NCBI RefSeq assembly: GCF_001632365.1
Contig: NW_024468522.1
Location: 435,967-499,966, forward strand
Direction of reading: 5' to 3'
DNA length: 64,000 nucleotides
From: Laetiporus sulphureus 93-53
Taxonomy: Eukaryota > Basidiomycota > Agaricomycetes > Polyporales > Laetiporaceae
Below, one piece after another: positions 1 through 12,252 of this stretch. Position 1 is the first letter of the stretch. Each line of letters begins with the position of its first letter. The notes beneath the pieces were generated by a model, which was not told the origin of the DNA, did no database searches, and saw only the letters and a list, made by a program, of their open reading frames with translations. A program made the translations under genes and the position numbers.

Positions 1-464
1 GCTGCTTGAGTCCTGTTATAGTAGAGCCTTCTGAATAGGGAAGTGCTAATATACTGTGACATCAGCATCACTGAGAAGTGATTGTATGACACCTTGTAGT
101 GTAGTGACAAAAGGTGTGGATGAGGAGAAGGTAGAAATGGAAGTTGCAGCAGGTGATGTTGCATGTAGAGGACTGGAATGACGAGAAGATATGGTCGAAG
201 AAGAATTTGTGTCAGGCATGATAAAGAGAAACACAGTCAAGGAGGATTTAGTAAAGTGGGCTGCGGTGATGTCAATTTTCTCCAACGATATAAATATAAC
301 AACTTTTCTGACATTATGAAATAAAGAAGGACAGTACAAGCTACGCCGCCGTCGGAGTCTGTTGGTGGTGTCAGCAGATGACAAGAATGATTACAAAAAA
401 TGATGACACATAGAATGACCAATTAATGGCCATGTGAATTTTCAGCGTGATCATAGAGTGGTCG

Positions 465-712
465 AGGAAGGGTGCTAAATGGGCTGGATGCAGGGATCAG
501 GGAATGTAGGGTGGTGAATGATGCAAATGCCGGGGAGGCTAGGTAGAAGTAGAAGTATTAGAAAGTGACAAGTTTACATGGAAGCTACAGGAAGGGTGCT
601 AGATGGGCTGGATGCAGAAATCGGGGAATGTAAGGTGGTGAATGACACAAATGTCAGGGAGGCTAGGTAGAAGTAGAAGTATTAGAAAGTGACAAGTTTA
701 CATGGAAGCTAT
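465..712. repeat. Two-copy 124-bp tandem duplication
   Basis: Copies at 465-588 and 589-712 share the landmarks AGGAAGGGTGCTA at the start and GACAAGTTTACATGGAAGC near the end, with about ten differences by eye. The second copy runs to just after the first ATG of the Helitron reading frame at 689. The repeat lies upstream of the Helitron coding remnant and may belong to its 5' part. No gene is recognised in 1-464. Confidence 0.85.
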
Positions 713-3700
713 ACAAATAGTGCTTACAGTATGACATCTCCATATGCTAGCTTGACCGTCGAGGAGATATGTGTGATCGTCGAGCTGATTGAGCACATCT
801 CTCAATGTCAGCAATGTGACAAGCAATCATTGTTAATTCAACTGAAGAGGTTTCCTTCAGATTTGCAGGCTGCATTGCATGAAGCTGTCATTCGCAAGAC
901 TGAATTAAAATGCATCGCCCATCGGGATTACGTACATGCATATTGGAAAAGGGAATGGGAGTGGCGAGATGGTCGACAACATGCAAATAGAAGCACAGTG
1001 CAGACAGAAGACAGCAGTGCGAGTGAAAGGCATGCAGAAGAAAGCACGTTTCTATCATTGCTGACAGAAGAAGAATGCAGAGAATGCCACAGGCAGTTCA
1101 TGGATTCGATTTCGAGCAAAGCACTGAGGTTGACGATATGCGGTGTATGTGGTCGATGGGGGCTGCAGTCATTATTAGATACTCAGCCAGTTTCCGTGAG
1201 TCAAATACCAAATTATGACTGCCTCATTTCGCAGACCATCGAACCATTCCATGACATGGTGGATGGCATTGTGCTTGCACGAGAAGCAATTCGTGACATA
1301 GAGGAAGAAAAGATCATGGACATCTGTGCTGAATGCATGTCAAATTTGAACAACGAACGCAGGGATGGTCAAATTGCAAGGTGGTCTTTAGTGAACAATC
1401 TGTGGTTAGGAAGCATTCCCTGAAAGCTCGCAAAGCTTACCTTGCCCAAAAAGCAGCTCATTGCATTACTCTATCCTCAGGTGTTCACCGTGAAGTTGTA
1501 TCTAAAGGACCCATTGACCGCGATAAAGGAGGATTCCTTACAAACAGCTTTGAATGGTAACATTACTATGTTCACCCTCAAAAATCTGAAGATCATGGAG
1601 ATGTTAGCCAGAAATCTGATGCCGCGACCACCTGCAATCTTAGCTCATTTGATATCCATTACTTTCATTGGGAAAGGATGGTTACGGAGACATCATCTTC
1701 ACAAGACATATTGAGTCAGATGAGCGGCAGTGGCAGATGCTCTTCGATGGCTGAAAGCCCATAACTGCTATTATAAAGACATTGAAATAGACATTTTGTG
1801 CATTCAATGTCTCTCCGAAGATGATGTTCCTGAAGAATTGCTTGCCGTTACATGTCAAAACGAAGATGTCAGTATATTACAGGCTGAGAATGACAACTAT
1901 GTACCTTTGTACATCAACATGGACACAAACAATCATCATGTTGCAGATGGTTAGCCATTTATGCACAAATGTCATGTTATGTAAACACTGATGAATATTT
2001 GCATCAATTCAGATAGCGGTGGAGATGTTTTACCACTCCAGTTTGTAACCAGCGCTGATATGGATTCAATTGGCCAGTCCATGGATGAATTAATGATGTG
2101 AGGGCTTGAAAATACATGGCAAAATGAACACAATGGATGTTATTTGGTGCAGCATAGCCAACATCCAGTGCAAGATTTTGGCTATCCTCTGCAGCGAGAT
2201 GTGAACGATTCGAATCAACATGAACATAATCTGTTCAAGAAAGCATTTCCCACCTTGTTTCCATATGGTGTTGGTGGCATTGAAGCTGATCGACTGGTCC
2301 ATGTATCTTTCATTGAACATGTTTGATGGTGTTTGCAGTTCCATGATGGACATTTTTGTCGACATCATTCATTCCCTTTTCTGGTGTTTGGTATCGAACA
2401 AAGGAGACAGGCTCTTACATCTGCAAAAATCCAAATCAATCAGCATGGCTTCGAAGCAGACACGCAGATTTTGACACATATCACTGTAGATGATCTTCGT
2501 CAAGCAGCAAGAGAAGAGGCTGCAAAGAGGTCTATAAGTAACAGGGCCATGCATTTGCTGAAGACATATATTCATGCTGTGGGTGGATGGGTTATAGGAT
2601 CTGATCAAGCACGTTATCAGCCCAGATCGAAGATATGGTCTACATCCATTTACCTGTCACCACCAACCCTGTGGATGACAATTAATTCTGATGACTTACA
2701 TGATCCTATCGTCCAGATTTTCGCTGGAGAGCGCATTGATATGGAAAACTTATCTGCAACTCTAGGACCAGATGCAAAACGATGTGCGAGCAATGTTGCA
2801 CATGATCTTATGGCTGCTGCACAATTTTTCAAGTATCTTGTCAATGCAATTGTAGAGAAGTTGTTTCAAATAAGAGTTACGAACCATGGAAAATGAGTTG
2901 AAAGCAAAATTGGGGTTATTGATCGTGTGAGCAGTTATTTTGGAGTGGTAGAAAGCCAAGGTCATGGAACTCTCCATCTTCATATGTTTGTATGGCTTCA
3001 CGATGCACCGTCAGCAGATGAAATGATCAACGCTTTCAGTCAAGAAGACTTCTGAGAGAAAGTGCGCACGTACATTGCAAACACAATCCATGCTCATGTA
3101 GATGGACTGGATAATGAGTCGTCTATTAGATCATGTGCACCGGAACCTCAAATTGCATACGGAAGGCCACCAGATCCTAGCTGGGGGAGCTACAAAAAAG
3201 ATTTCATTAGATTGGAGAAGAGGGTAGCACGATCAAAGCAGGTTCATAAATGCGAAGCGAATCACTGCCTGATGAAGTACAGAGGGTGCAAGCGAGGCAC
3301 CCCCCTGGGCTCTGTTCAATGTCAATTGGGTAGATGAAGCTAGAAGATGGGGACCAAAGCATACGTTTGGGTATTTCAACTCATGGCAACCAGACATATC
3401 AGTTGCAGTATGCTGTAACAATGACATCAAACTCCTTATGAATGGCAGAGACACAGACAACATTACCTTCTATGAAACCAACTATACGAGCAAGAAACAG
3501 GGGCGAAGCTATAATATGTCAGCACTGTTTGCGAATTCACCAGCTTTCCAATTAGAAGACAATCCGTATCTGCAAGACATCAGAAAGCATAATCAAATGA
3601 TGTTGTTCCAGTATATACATGTATTGAACAGAGAATAAGAAGTTGCAGCACCGATGGTCATAATGCTTCTGATGGAGTGGGGATTCGTATTCAGCTCGCA

Positions 3701-3780
3701 TCAGTACGAGACCATTTATTGATCAACTTTTGTGCAATATCTATTGAAGAATGACAGCAGTTTACGGTCAACGAATAAGT
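689..3780 (+). pseudogene. Helitron Rep (HUH/Y2 endonuclease) part, broken
   Basis: The first open segment (689-1423, 244 aa) holds the Cys-rich region with CGVCGRWG and the NNLWLGSIP motif seen in fungal Helitron proteins. The next segments continue with LPRPP-like and ISITFIGKG blocks (1442-1714) and an EDDVPEELLAV block (1730-1954). The Helitron_like_N domain starts near 2144 (FPTLFPYGVGG) and runs to about 2890. The HUH motif reads HLHM, with its two histidines coded at 2975-2977 and 2981-2983. The paired tyrosines of the Y2 motif (FYETNYTSKKQ) are at 3471-3473 and 3483-3485. The catalytic residues survive although at least five stops or shifts break the frame, so this copy is dead. Confidence in the family is high; the exact lesions are not resolved. 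Confidence 0.85.
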
Positions 3781-6700
3781 GAGTTAATTCAATGAACCAT
3801 CAAGCACAAAGTGATAACTGAGTGTAAATATATACAGCATGTCTGTTCATCCACCACAATCAAACGATAGTGGTGAATCCATTGACAATCATGTTGACAT
3901 ACATCATTAAAAAGTACATTCACATGTTCGCATTGACAAATTGTTCATAGCAAGATGATGACAAAAATGTCAGTATTAGTTTCGATGATCAACATTGTTT
4001 GAATATGCGAAGCCAGGTTGTCGATTATCAATTTCGAGTAAATGAGCTTGAGACACACAACGTGTTAGAATTTTTCATGAACACCTATGAAGAGAAGTTA
4101 ACAAGCAGAAGCGAGCATGCACTCAATAATGAGAGGGAGGAAAGAGGACATATTTTCAACATGTGATCACGATATTGGTCCGGGCATCCATTTCACAACA
4201 ATGAGTCCGAATATTGTGAACTGAAGGGCATAACACCCTACTCAACTTCATCGAAAATATTTTTCATGTTGAGATTTGATGGATCTCCATGTCAGAGCAT
4301 TTTATTGTGCATCCATGTTACTGCTTTTGAAGCCATGGCAACAGTTACAAGGTCTCTGAGAGCACGAACAAACATGGAAAAATACATATGAACAGTTTCT
4401 GCGTGGCACGTCAGATGGTATCTGAAGAATTATTTTAAATATACAACATTTTCACCAATGCGAAGTGAGTGCATTAGAGCATGCAGAGAGGAAAAATGAC
4501 ACCGGTCATGCGGTACCATCCCCAGATAAGGAAAGCGAAGTCGATGTGAATTTTCATGATGAAGTCAATGCTGGTGACAATAGGGTGAACATGTCCGAAC
4601 ATGATGATGAAATGCTCATAGTGGAGTTAACGGATGCTTTGGAAGTGATCTGGGAACATTTGCATGGGCTCCTAGTGGTAGAAATGGGACAAATTGCTGG
4701 TATATTTGATGATTCGAAATGGACAATGTGTCTCTTGTCGACACAATGTGCAACGTGTAATGACCTGGATCAATTACAGAGATGGAAATTGGACCTGATA
4801 AAGCAATCAAACAAGCTTAGACTGTCTGATTCCATCAATGCTGATGACAATGAAGAGATCAGCGATGTCAAACATTATCAAGGAAATGTCGACAGTGATC
4901 TGACTGTAGACATGATGGTCTCACATCTGATGACTGAATCTTTGGAAGCGTTAGATCACTCACAACTGCTCGACGATCAACGAAGGGCTTACGAGATCGT
5001 TTCATGGCACCTAAAACATATAACGTCAGGAAATCGACCTCTGCAGCTTATGATGTTGATACATGGTGAAGGAGGCATCAAAAAGTCAACAGTCATCCAG
5101 ACAATAGACAGCACCTTCACCAGGATGGGAGTGGAAGAATGGCTAGCGAAAGCAGCATATACAGGGATAGCGACATTGGTGATCGATGGCAAGACAACCC
5201 ATACGATAGCAGGAATCAACGTTAATGGTCGTCCAATGTCTGCGAAAAAGAGAAAAATGTTAGTGATGTACTGGGGGTGAAAAAGATATCTCATAATAGA
5301 TGAGATATTGATGATATCGAAGGAGATGTTAGCCAGGATCGAACGTAACATCAGATCAGCAAGAGCAGGGTCTGACCACGAAGATGAACTGTTTGGAGGC
5401 ATCAATGTGATATTATGTGGTGATTTTCATCAATTCACCTCTGTGTCGCAGCCACCCACTTTGGCACTGTACTATCTGATCAAAATGGTCAAGAAAGTGT
5501 CAGAAGATAGTCGAGCAGGAAGATTGTTATACGAACATTTTTGTACGGTCATCATATTGAAAGAACAAGTTCACATGATCGACCCAGTATGATTGGACTT
5601 CCTATAGCACTTACGTGCTGGCAATGTCAGAAGCTGAGCGCATGCTGCAGGAGCTCGTTATCAATGACAGAAACTGTCCATAATCAGGCTATGACTCACC
5701 TCCATGGAGCTCAGCTACACTAGTCACTCCCCGCCATGGTGTACGTGAAGCATGGAACAACGTAGCACTCAAATGGCACTGCAACTGAACAGGTAAAAGG
5801 ATGTTTATATGTACAGCTGAAGATGACATAGAAGGACGTGCGTTAAATATTCATAAAAAAATAGCTTTGGCGAGGACAGAACATAAGCCAGCAAGACATC
5901 AGAAGCGACGACTACCACTGGAGATGAAGATTGCTGTCGGTATGAAAGTCACGGTGACGCTGAATCTGTCAACAGACTTGAATATTGTTGTCATAGTTTT
6001 ATCCAGACATATTCATTTCGACAACATAAGTCTTATATAAGGCAATCCTATATCCAGATATGGATACAAACTTTCATATTAGTCTATCAATGCGAATACT
6101 CGCACCAACAATAAGATACAGCCACATATCTCGCGAATGTGCCTGCATCCACCAACTGACCAATCAGGGGCCCAATCTGAACACCCAGTCATGTGACTGG
6201 ATAAGGAGCCTAAATCACCAAGGACTATGTTCGCCACATCATGGGTAGTAGCAATAACCCTATTGGATACGTCCAATAGGACCAACACCATTGGCCACTC
6301 AACAGTGGCACTACAACAGTCACTCACAGAAGTGGCGCCATGTTATATGATATATCTCATTGGATCGGCAATGGCCATTCGTGGATAGTCATTATGGTCG
6401 AGACCAGAACCATTACTGGTTCTGGCATTATGTTCACATGTAGGTACCAGAGGTCTCACAGGAGCACACGTGCCAGGGGTCCTGACTACATGTATATAAG
6501 TATGCCTTGAGTTCCCCAGTTTCATTCACCTATTATATGAGGCCTAACAGGCCATATGCTTATGCTCATAACATATAAGGCTGAGGGGCCCTTTGAGCCC
6601 GCTCTTGCTTCATATCACCATGCAACACAGGTCATGGGTCATGAGATGCAGGCTACATCTTGTAGCCAGTTCCTCGCCTTTCAGGCAGGGATCGTAAAGC

Positions 6701-7240
6701 GCTGTGACAATTGTGAATGGAGTGCGAGGCATGATAACAAAGATCATACTGCATCCAGAGAAGTCAGAACATGGGAACAATACCATAGTCAGATTGCAAC
6801 ACTTACCGGTGTACATCATTGTCAAGTTGAAAGGGACAAAGGTTGCGAAGCTAGAAGGACTGGAGGAGTAGGAAATTTCAATCGAGCCTGCACAGCAAAC
6901 ATAGTCACTTAATGTTACCAATGTAGGTGCTGAGAACCAACACATCAAGGTCACAATGTATCGGAGACAGTATTCAATCGTAGTCGCTTATGCATTGACA
7001 GATTATCGATCACAAGGACAAACTATGGAAAACGTGTTCATTAACATGGTGAGGCCTCCGACAAGAAAGCTGAGCCTGTTCAATTTATACATTGCGCTTT
7101 TGCGCAGTCACAGCTAGGAAACAATACAGATACTCAGAGATTTCGACGAAAACATGTTTCACGAACCTCATGACAAGAGATTGTTGATGGAAGATGAATG
7201 ATTGGCCAGTTTAGATTATGAAACGATGGCATGGTAGAAT
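3781..7240 (+). pseudogene. Helitron helicase (Pif1-type) part, broken and split by a solo LTR
   Basis: About 3960-4460 carries a linker with a recognisable VNELETHNVLEFF-type block. Segment 4465-5280 leads into the helicase. Its Walker A region reads HGEGGIKKST, with Lys in place of the last Gly of the usual GxxGxGKS/T pattern. Walker B follows as LIIDEI near 5290, then GGINVILCGDFHQF (about 5395-5440). Segment 5801-5988 ends at a TDLNI motif and the frame resumes after the solo LTR at 6710 with VNGVRGMI. The C-terminal helicase motifs are LPVYIIVKLKGTK (about 6805) and TDYRSQGQT (about 7000). The tail after 7110 matches the usual ILRDFDE and LLMEDE ending. Stops and the altered Walker A make activity very unlikely. 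Confidence 0.85.
5989..6709. mobile_element. Solo LTR inside the Helitron helicase
   Basis: A 721-bp block starts TGTCATAG and ends CTGTGACA. It is flanked by the perfect 5-bp duplication ATTGT (5984-5988 and 6710-6714). Removing the block and one copy of ATTGT restores the helicase reading frame across TDLNI and VNGVRG. It resembles the LTR of element C in layout, including a CATGTATATAAG TATA-like box near 6490 and a following GGCCCTTTGAGCC stretch, but it is shorter (C is about 1 kb). It is a recombination scar of an LTR element. Confidence 0.93.
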
Positions 7241-7708
7241 GAAATTGATTGTCATATGCATCATTTCAATATATAGCACAGTGTATACTTTACACAACTA
7301 ATTTGTATCATGCAATGATTGGCCGTAAACGACGATAGAACATGACTGTGATCCATGGCATTGACGTTCAAAAATAGCATAAACAGAACCTATAGGAAAT
7401 ATGGACTGCAGCACGTGCACGTAATTGCTAATCACAAAATGATATGGTCAATAGAACACCGCTGGATGTATAAGGCACATTCACCATACATATTTAAAAT
7501 TCTCATCCTGATGACATCTATAAGGGCCATCGATGGCCAATACACATTGGTGCCAGACTGATGAACTCTATTCAGAAGGAAAACAACATAAAGTAGGCAC
7601 CAGATGATGGCAAATGGGAGGACAAACCATGTGCCAGAATGCGCGATAACGAAACGAAAAAGCAGAACACCAAATGGATATGCACACAACAACATAGATG
7701 TGTAGGAC
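7241..7708. other. Unannotated gap between Helitron and element C
   Basis: No gene is recognised. It contains AT-rich sequence and a 68-codon open frame (7355-7561) without a recognisable motif. It may include the 3' end of the Helitron. The last five bases, AGGAC, form the left target-site duplication of element C. Confidence 0.5.
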
Positions 7709-8366
7709 TGTCACAGTATTAAGTGGCACCTTTCTTTTTGCACCATTAAAGTTCTCATTTGAGTGGTTATTTGGATGCCAACCTTCATATTGGTCTCACA
7801 AAGTGGATACTTGGATAAACAACACAATACTGCCACATACATTGCGAATATGACTGTGTCTACCACATGACCACCAAGTGCCCATGATTCAGCCACTCAG
7901 TCATGTGACACTGATCACTTGCCCTATTTGAAAGTTGTCAGGTGTTGATCATGTGACACCAGGTCACTTGCCTAGAAAGGAACTCATTAGACCACCAAGC
8001 TAGCAAGCACCCAATTCGCCACTCAAAATAGTGGCACCACTTTGCCGCCTAAATCAATAGGCAGGTACCACAACTTAGAACCCCCCTATCAACTGGCATA
8101 CAGTATAGCCAGGTACAGGATAGGCTGGATCTTCTCACAACCCTATCTAGATGAAGACTGATCGTCACGCTCATTGTTCTGAGTTTGGACAGATCCTCTC
8201 ATCTGATGTTGCAACCATTGTGATGTGCCCTGTTGGCCATCACCCATTGGCCCCTCAACAGTGGGCCCACTTACAGGCAATTGTCTCATTGGATTAGATA
8301 GGATTACCTCAGTGTATCCACGGCCTTTGTAGATAGTTGCTATGGCAAAGCCCAGAACCATTACCG
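7709..8366 (+). repeat. Element C 5' LTR, first part
   Basis: It matches 24793-25489 along its length, from TGTCACAGTATTAAGTGG to CAGAACCATTACC. Element A interrupts it here. The match resumes at 22412 with TACCAGTTTTG, which shows that both parts were one LTR. Confidence 0.92.
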
Positions 8367-9059
8367 TGTCACGGCACTGCCGGACAAGAGATCAAAAAGA
8401 CTAAAAAGAAATGGTCACGTGGAACGTGTCGCCCTGATCCCCCTGATCCCTTATGTGGCTTGAGAGCCTAACACTTACTTGTTGGTGAAGCAAGCGTCTG
8501 AAAGGGTGAGAGATATATGCAGGAGCTTGGAAAGCTCAGTGAGTGCTACGGTAGTAGATGAGGAGAAACAATCTGAGGTTTCGTCCTCTACATGCTGGTC
8601 TTTATATACACGTACAGCGAACTATCTTACCTAAGCTACCTATCTATGGATATAAGCTAATGGCCGTACATGAAACAATGGAATGTCCGGAAGTAGAACA
8701 ATAAGTGGGAAGATCGATGGCTGCTGTGTGAGCATCATGCCTATCTTGGTTTTCCTTTTGTTCTCTGGTGTGAACATCGTGCCTATCTGGGCTTCTGGCT
8801 AAACTAATAGGAAGTGGAAGGCCGATGCATAACAATAGTCCTTGTTCCCTTTGTTCTCAAATGAGTGCCCCTATTGTATTCTGGAATAGACAGGTCCGAC
8901 CATATCATCCACGGGTCTGGATCATAACGTGTGATGTAGACTATCACCTGATTCCTACGCGTCGCATCTGTGGCTGAGTGACATGGAATATTGGTAAAGC
9001 ACGTGATCTGTGGTGTGAGTAAAGTCACGTGTGGACTTTTGTGGTGAAAATCTGTGACA
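8367..9059 (-). repeat. Element A 3' LTR (693 bp)
   Basis: It matches 21720-22411 along its length. The termini are TGTCACGG and CTGTGACA on the plus strand. A TATA-like box (TTTATATACACG, minus strand) lies near 8600. The neighbouring CTACCCCCCTTTCAAGG is the polypurine tract in reverse complement and confirms that transcription runs on the minus strand. Confidence 0.92.
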
Positions 9060-9077
9060 CTACCCCCCTTTCAAGGC

Positions 9078-9431
9078 TCATCGTCTTGTAGAGCCAAAAC
9101 CTTTATCCCCTCATGTATGTCTGTTTCTCAATGGTCCCTTGTAGTCAACTGGTATGCCTTCGACATACGCTTCGAATACTATCTGAGCGATTTGATCGTC
9201 AACGGCAACATTGAAAGGATAGTCTGAATGGTTAATCATGACGACTTTTAGTTCTCCAGTGTAGTCTGGATCGATGACACCAGCTCTGATGTCAATGCTC
9301 TATCGTGCAGAAAGGCCACTTCATGGGGCAATTCTGGTGTATGTGCCAACTGGAGGTTCTATTGCAATTCTGGTTCCTACTACTGTTTGCGAATGGGAAA
9401 GGATTGTATGAGTTTCAGCGGCATAGATATC
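9078..9431 (-). pseudogene. Retroelement dUTPase of element A, broken
   Basis: dUTPase hydrolyses dUTP to dUMP and keeps uracil out of newly made DNA. After the UGA that ends the chromodomain frame (9432-9434) the same frame continues with motif 1 as DIYAAETH. It goes on with a degraded motif 2 (SGLSAR flanked by two stops), motif 3 GVIDPDYTGEL, motif 4 DDQIAQIVF and motif 5 GDKGFGST. Just upstream of the UGA is [13 protein letters not shown], which fits the usual dUTPase lead-in before motif 1. The enzyme is therefore fused to the integrase end apart from that one UGA. At least three more stops lie inside the domain. Element B has the same arrangement. Confidence 0.85.
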
Positions 9432-11494
9432 TCATCCTGCCACGTTCTCGGATCCCCTGGTAGAAGCTTTGGCATTTTTCGTCATCTTGTGGTAGATAAA
9501 GTAGTCATCGTCATTGTGATCTGTCAGACTTATCCTGTGTGTGGACTTTGGGGCTATTTTATATGAGGATAATTTGAAGTGTTTTCCGCCATACATAACA
9601 ACCCTGATTGGTGCTTTCGGAGCATCTGGGTGTTGTTGGTGGAATTCTTGAAGCAACTCCTTGGCGTTGGTAAGATTTGTTCGGGGTTTCCATGTGTCGT
9701 CGGAATGGTCATAGCCTTTCCATTTGATGAGGTATTGAACCCTTCCTCTTACTACCTTTGAGTCTAAGATTTCTTCGACTTCGAATTCTGGTTTTTCTTC
9801 AATTTCGATTGCTGGAGGTTTTGGGGGTTCGCGGTTTGTGACCGTGTCTTGATGATACATGATTAGCTTGCTTGCATGGAAGACTGGATGGACCTTCATT
9901 TGCTTGGATAGTTCTAGTCTGAACGTGACTGGTCCTAGCTTCTGAAGTACTTTGTAAGGTCCGAAGTTTTGTGTGCCTAGCTTCATGGATTTGACCTTTA
10001 CTCTGAGATCTTTTTCTTTGAGTAGTACTAGGTCTCTGACTTTGAATGGGACTTCTCCCTTTTTCTCATCGAAGTACGATTTCATTCGCGAAGCTGAAAC
10101 TTCCAATGCTGCCTTTGCCTGTTTTTGCGCCTCGGATCAGTGAGCGAATAGGTGTTCTAATGAAGAATGATGTATTGACTCGTGTACGTCTGGTGCCATT
10201 TTTGGATGCCAGCCATATTCGACAAAAAATGGGGAAAGTGCGGTGGACTCGTGGGTCTGGTTATTGTATGAAAATTCTACTGTTGGCAGATAGTAGACCC
10301 AGTCATTTTGTCTGTGGTTGCAGTACATACAAAGGTACTGTTCCAACACCTGGTTAACCCTTTCCATCTGACCATCTGTTTGGGGGTGATATGCTGTAGA
10401 CATTGTAGACTTTATACCGAGCTTCTGGCAGAACTCCTGGAATAGTTTACTCGCGCACTGGGTACCTCTGTCTGAGATAATCTGGCACGGTAATCCATGG
10501 AGTTTGAAGACTTCATTATAGAATATGTTAGTGACTTGTGATGAGGTAACTGTATTGTCTGTTGCATAAAGGTGCGCTCACTTCATGAATCTGTCTACGA
10601 CGACAAGTATTGCCATCTTCTTTTCTCCCCTAAAGTTCATGGCTGGAGGAAGTTGGGTGATGAGATTGACGGTGATGATCTTCCATGGTCCTTCTGGTAC
10701 ATTATTGGGTTGTAGTAGTCCGTATGGTTTTTCTCTTGAGTACTTATTGCGTTGACAACTGTCGCAACGTTGTACGTATTTCTTAACCATTACAGACATT
10801 CCTGGTCACCAATAGTTCCGAGTAATGAGCTCCAATGTCTTGAACCTGCCTGGATGTCCGGCTGCTAATGTGTCATGATGGAGCTTTATTAGGTCGAGGT
10901 GTAGCTGTTGAGCCTTGAGAACATAAACCTTTCCGTGATGGAGTAGCAGTCTGTGCTCAAAGTTCCATTCCGCGAGGTTTTTCCTAAATTCGCGCTGTCC
11001 TGTAGTCAAAAGTGCACAATAATCCTTGGTCATCGTGTCATCTGTGAGTGCCTTCTTGATCCTTTCCAGTAGTTGAGCATCATCAACTTCAGATGCAGGA
11101 GCAGGTCGAATCGCATTGATAGCGAAAAATTCCAGTTTTAACAACATTTGGTTCGAATTGTCGCTGTCCACCCTCCTCTCATGGTCTGGCCTCCTAGACA
11201 GAGGATCGGCACATAGCATAGTCTTTCCAGATCAGTGACTAAGTATAAAATTGAATCATGTGAGGAATAATGCTCAGCACGCTTGGTGCTGGGATAACTT
11301 CTGTGCCTGGCGGAAGTATGTAAGGTTGAGATGATCTGACCAAATCTCAATGGGTTCTGGATGTCCTTCTAGATAGTGCCAGTATTCTTCTAGTGCCCGA
11401 ATGATTGCAAGCATCTCCTTGTCATAAATCTCATAGTTTCTCTCATGTTCATTAAGTGATTTGGAGTAGTATGCGACTGGATGCCATAGCTTGT
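9432..11494 (-). pseudogene. Element A pol, C-terminal part (RNase H, integrase, chromodomain)
   Basis: In minus-strand order the remnant holds the RNase H segment with [18 protein letters not shown] (11525-11274; the bases beyond 11494 belong to D). The integrase zinc finger follows (HHDTLAAGHPG to CDSCQRNK, about 10900-10730), then the catalytic core with HPQTDGQ (10403-10137) and the C-terminal part with chromodomain (10106-9432). The chromodomain reads [11 protein letters not shown] and [14 protein letters not shown]. Several stops or shifts separate the open pieces, for example near 10570 and 10800. The chromodomain is expected to bind modified histone tails and to guide integration. Confidence 0.9.
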
Positions 11495-12227
11495 TGTTAC
11501 GAAATGTACCGTCGCTCATGGTCATGTGATCCCCATGAACAAGCGCCTAGAAGAGACGCCCAATCACGGTCAGGTGATATCAGTCACTATGTGACCAAAG
11601 ACAGCTTCTAGTCACTATGTGACCGAGGACAGCTTCTAGGGTTCTCAAACTCTAACCCCAGGATCTGCGATCCAGGACTTTGGTTCCCATTTTATATTTC
11701 AGGTATTTCACCTACGCTTTTCTTAGCTCGCCAATTACCTGGCTCGCAGCAGCTAAGCTCCGGTGTGTTTCACCTATCTTTATCACTGAGGCAGTGTAAA
11801 GGACCCCTTGTACTAGTACCCCAGACTATAGGTCTGCGACTATATAAAGGGGCGGAGCAGCAGCTGGAAGATAACCTCTTCCACCTGTGACTCTGAACGT
11901 TCTCAGTTCTAGAACCCTCATGCAATCGTACTCGCTCTCAAGAGGTAGTAAGCTCGTATGCTTGCTAGAGTCAGAACAGCGAACCTAGTAACCTGCGGGT
12001 GAACGTGCAGTAGCTGTAGCGGCCAAGGCCTAGCAAGGGTAGAGTGAGGACCTCACTGCTACATCGTCTACTAGGCTTGACCACACTATAAACCCTGCTA
12101 ATAGTCTGCCTGACTATTGGAGACATTAGGTATATTCGATATCTAAGTCTCCATCCACGTTGTGGACTAGTACGTGTGAGAAAGCACACATGGTTCTGAA
12201 CGTTCTAGCAGAGAACGCTTCATAACA
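11495..12227 (+). repeat. Element D 5' LTR (733 bp)
   Basis: It is the same length as the 3' copy and differs at roughly a dozen positions by eye, many of them C/T. It has a TATA-like box (CTATATAAAGG, about 11838-11850). Near its start a 28-bp unit, AGTCACTATGTGACC plus 13 bases, is repeated in tandem at 11582-11609 and 11610-11637. Confidence 0.95.
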
Positions 12228-12252
12228 TTTGGAAGAGGTTTTTCTATAGGTC

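Larger units (their letters stand above)
689..7240 (+). mobile_element. Decayed autonomous Helitron (Rep-helicase polyprotein remnant)
   Basis: One Helitron protein can be followed in order across this span: the N-terminal Cys-containing region, the Helitron_like_N region, the HUH/Y2 Rep nuclease, a linker, then a Pif1-type helicase. Many stops and frameshifts interrupt it and a solo LTR (5989-6709) splits the helicase. Helitrons are rolling-circle transposons and the Rep nicks and rejoins single-stranded DNA. The true ends (5' TC, 3' hairpin plus CTRR) could not be placed by eye, so the limits given are those of the coding remnant only. Confidence 0.88.

Noticed and set aside
12228..12245. 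Primer-binding site of element D
   Set aside because: TTTGGAAGAGG after the LTR does not match a tRNA 3' end that I can recognise with confidence.
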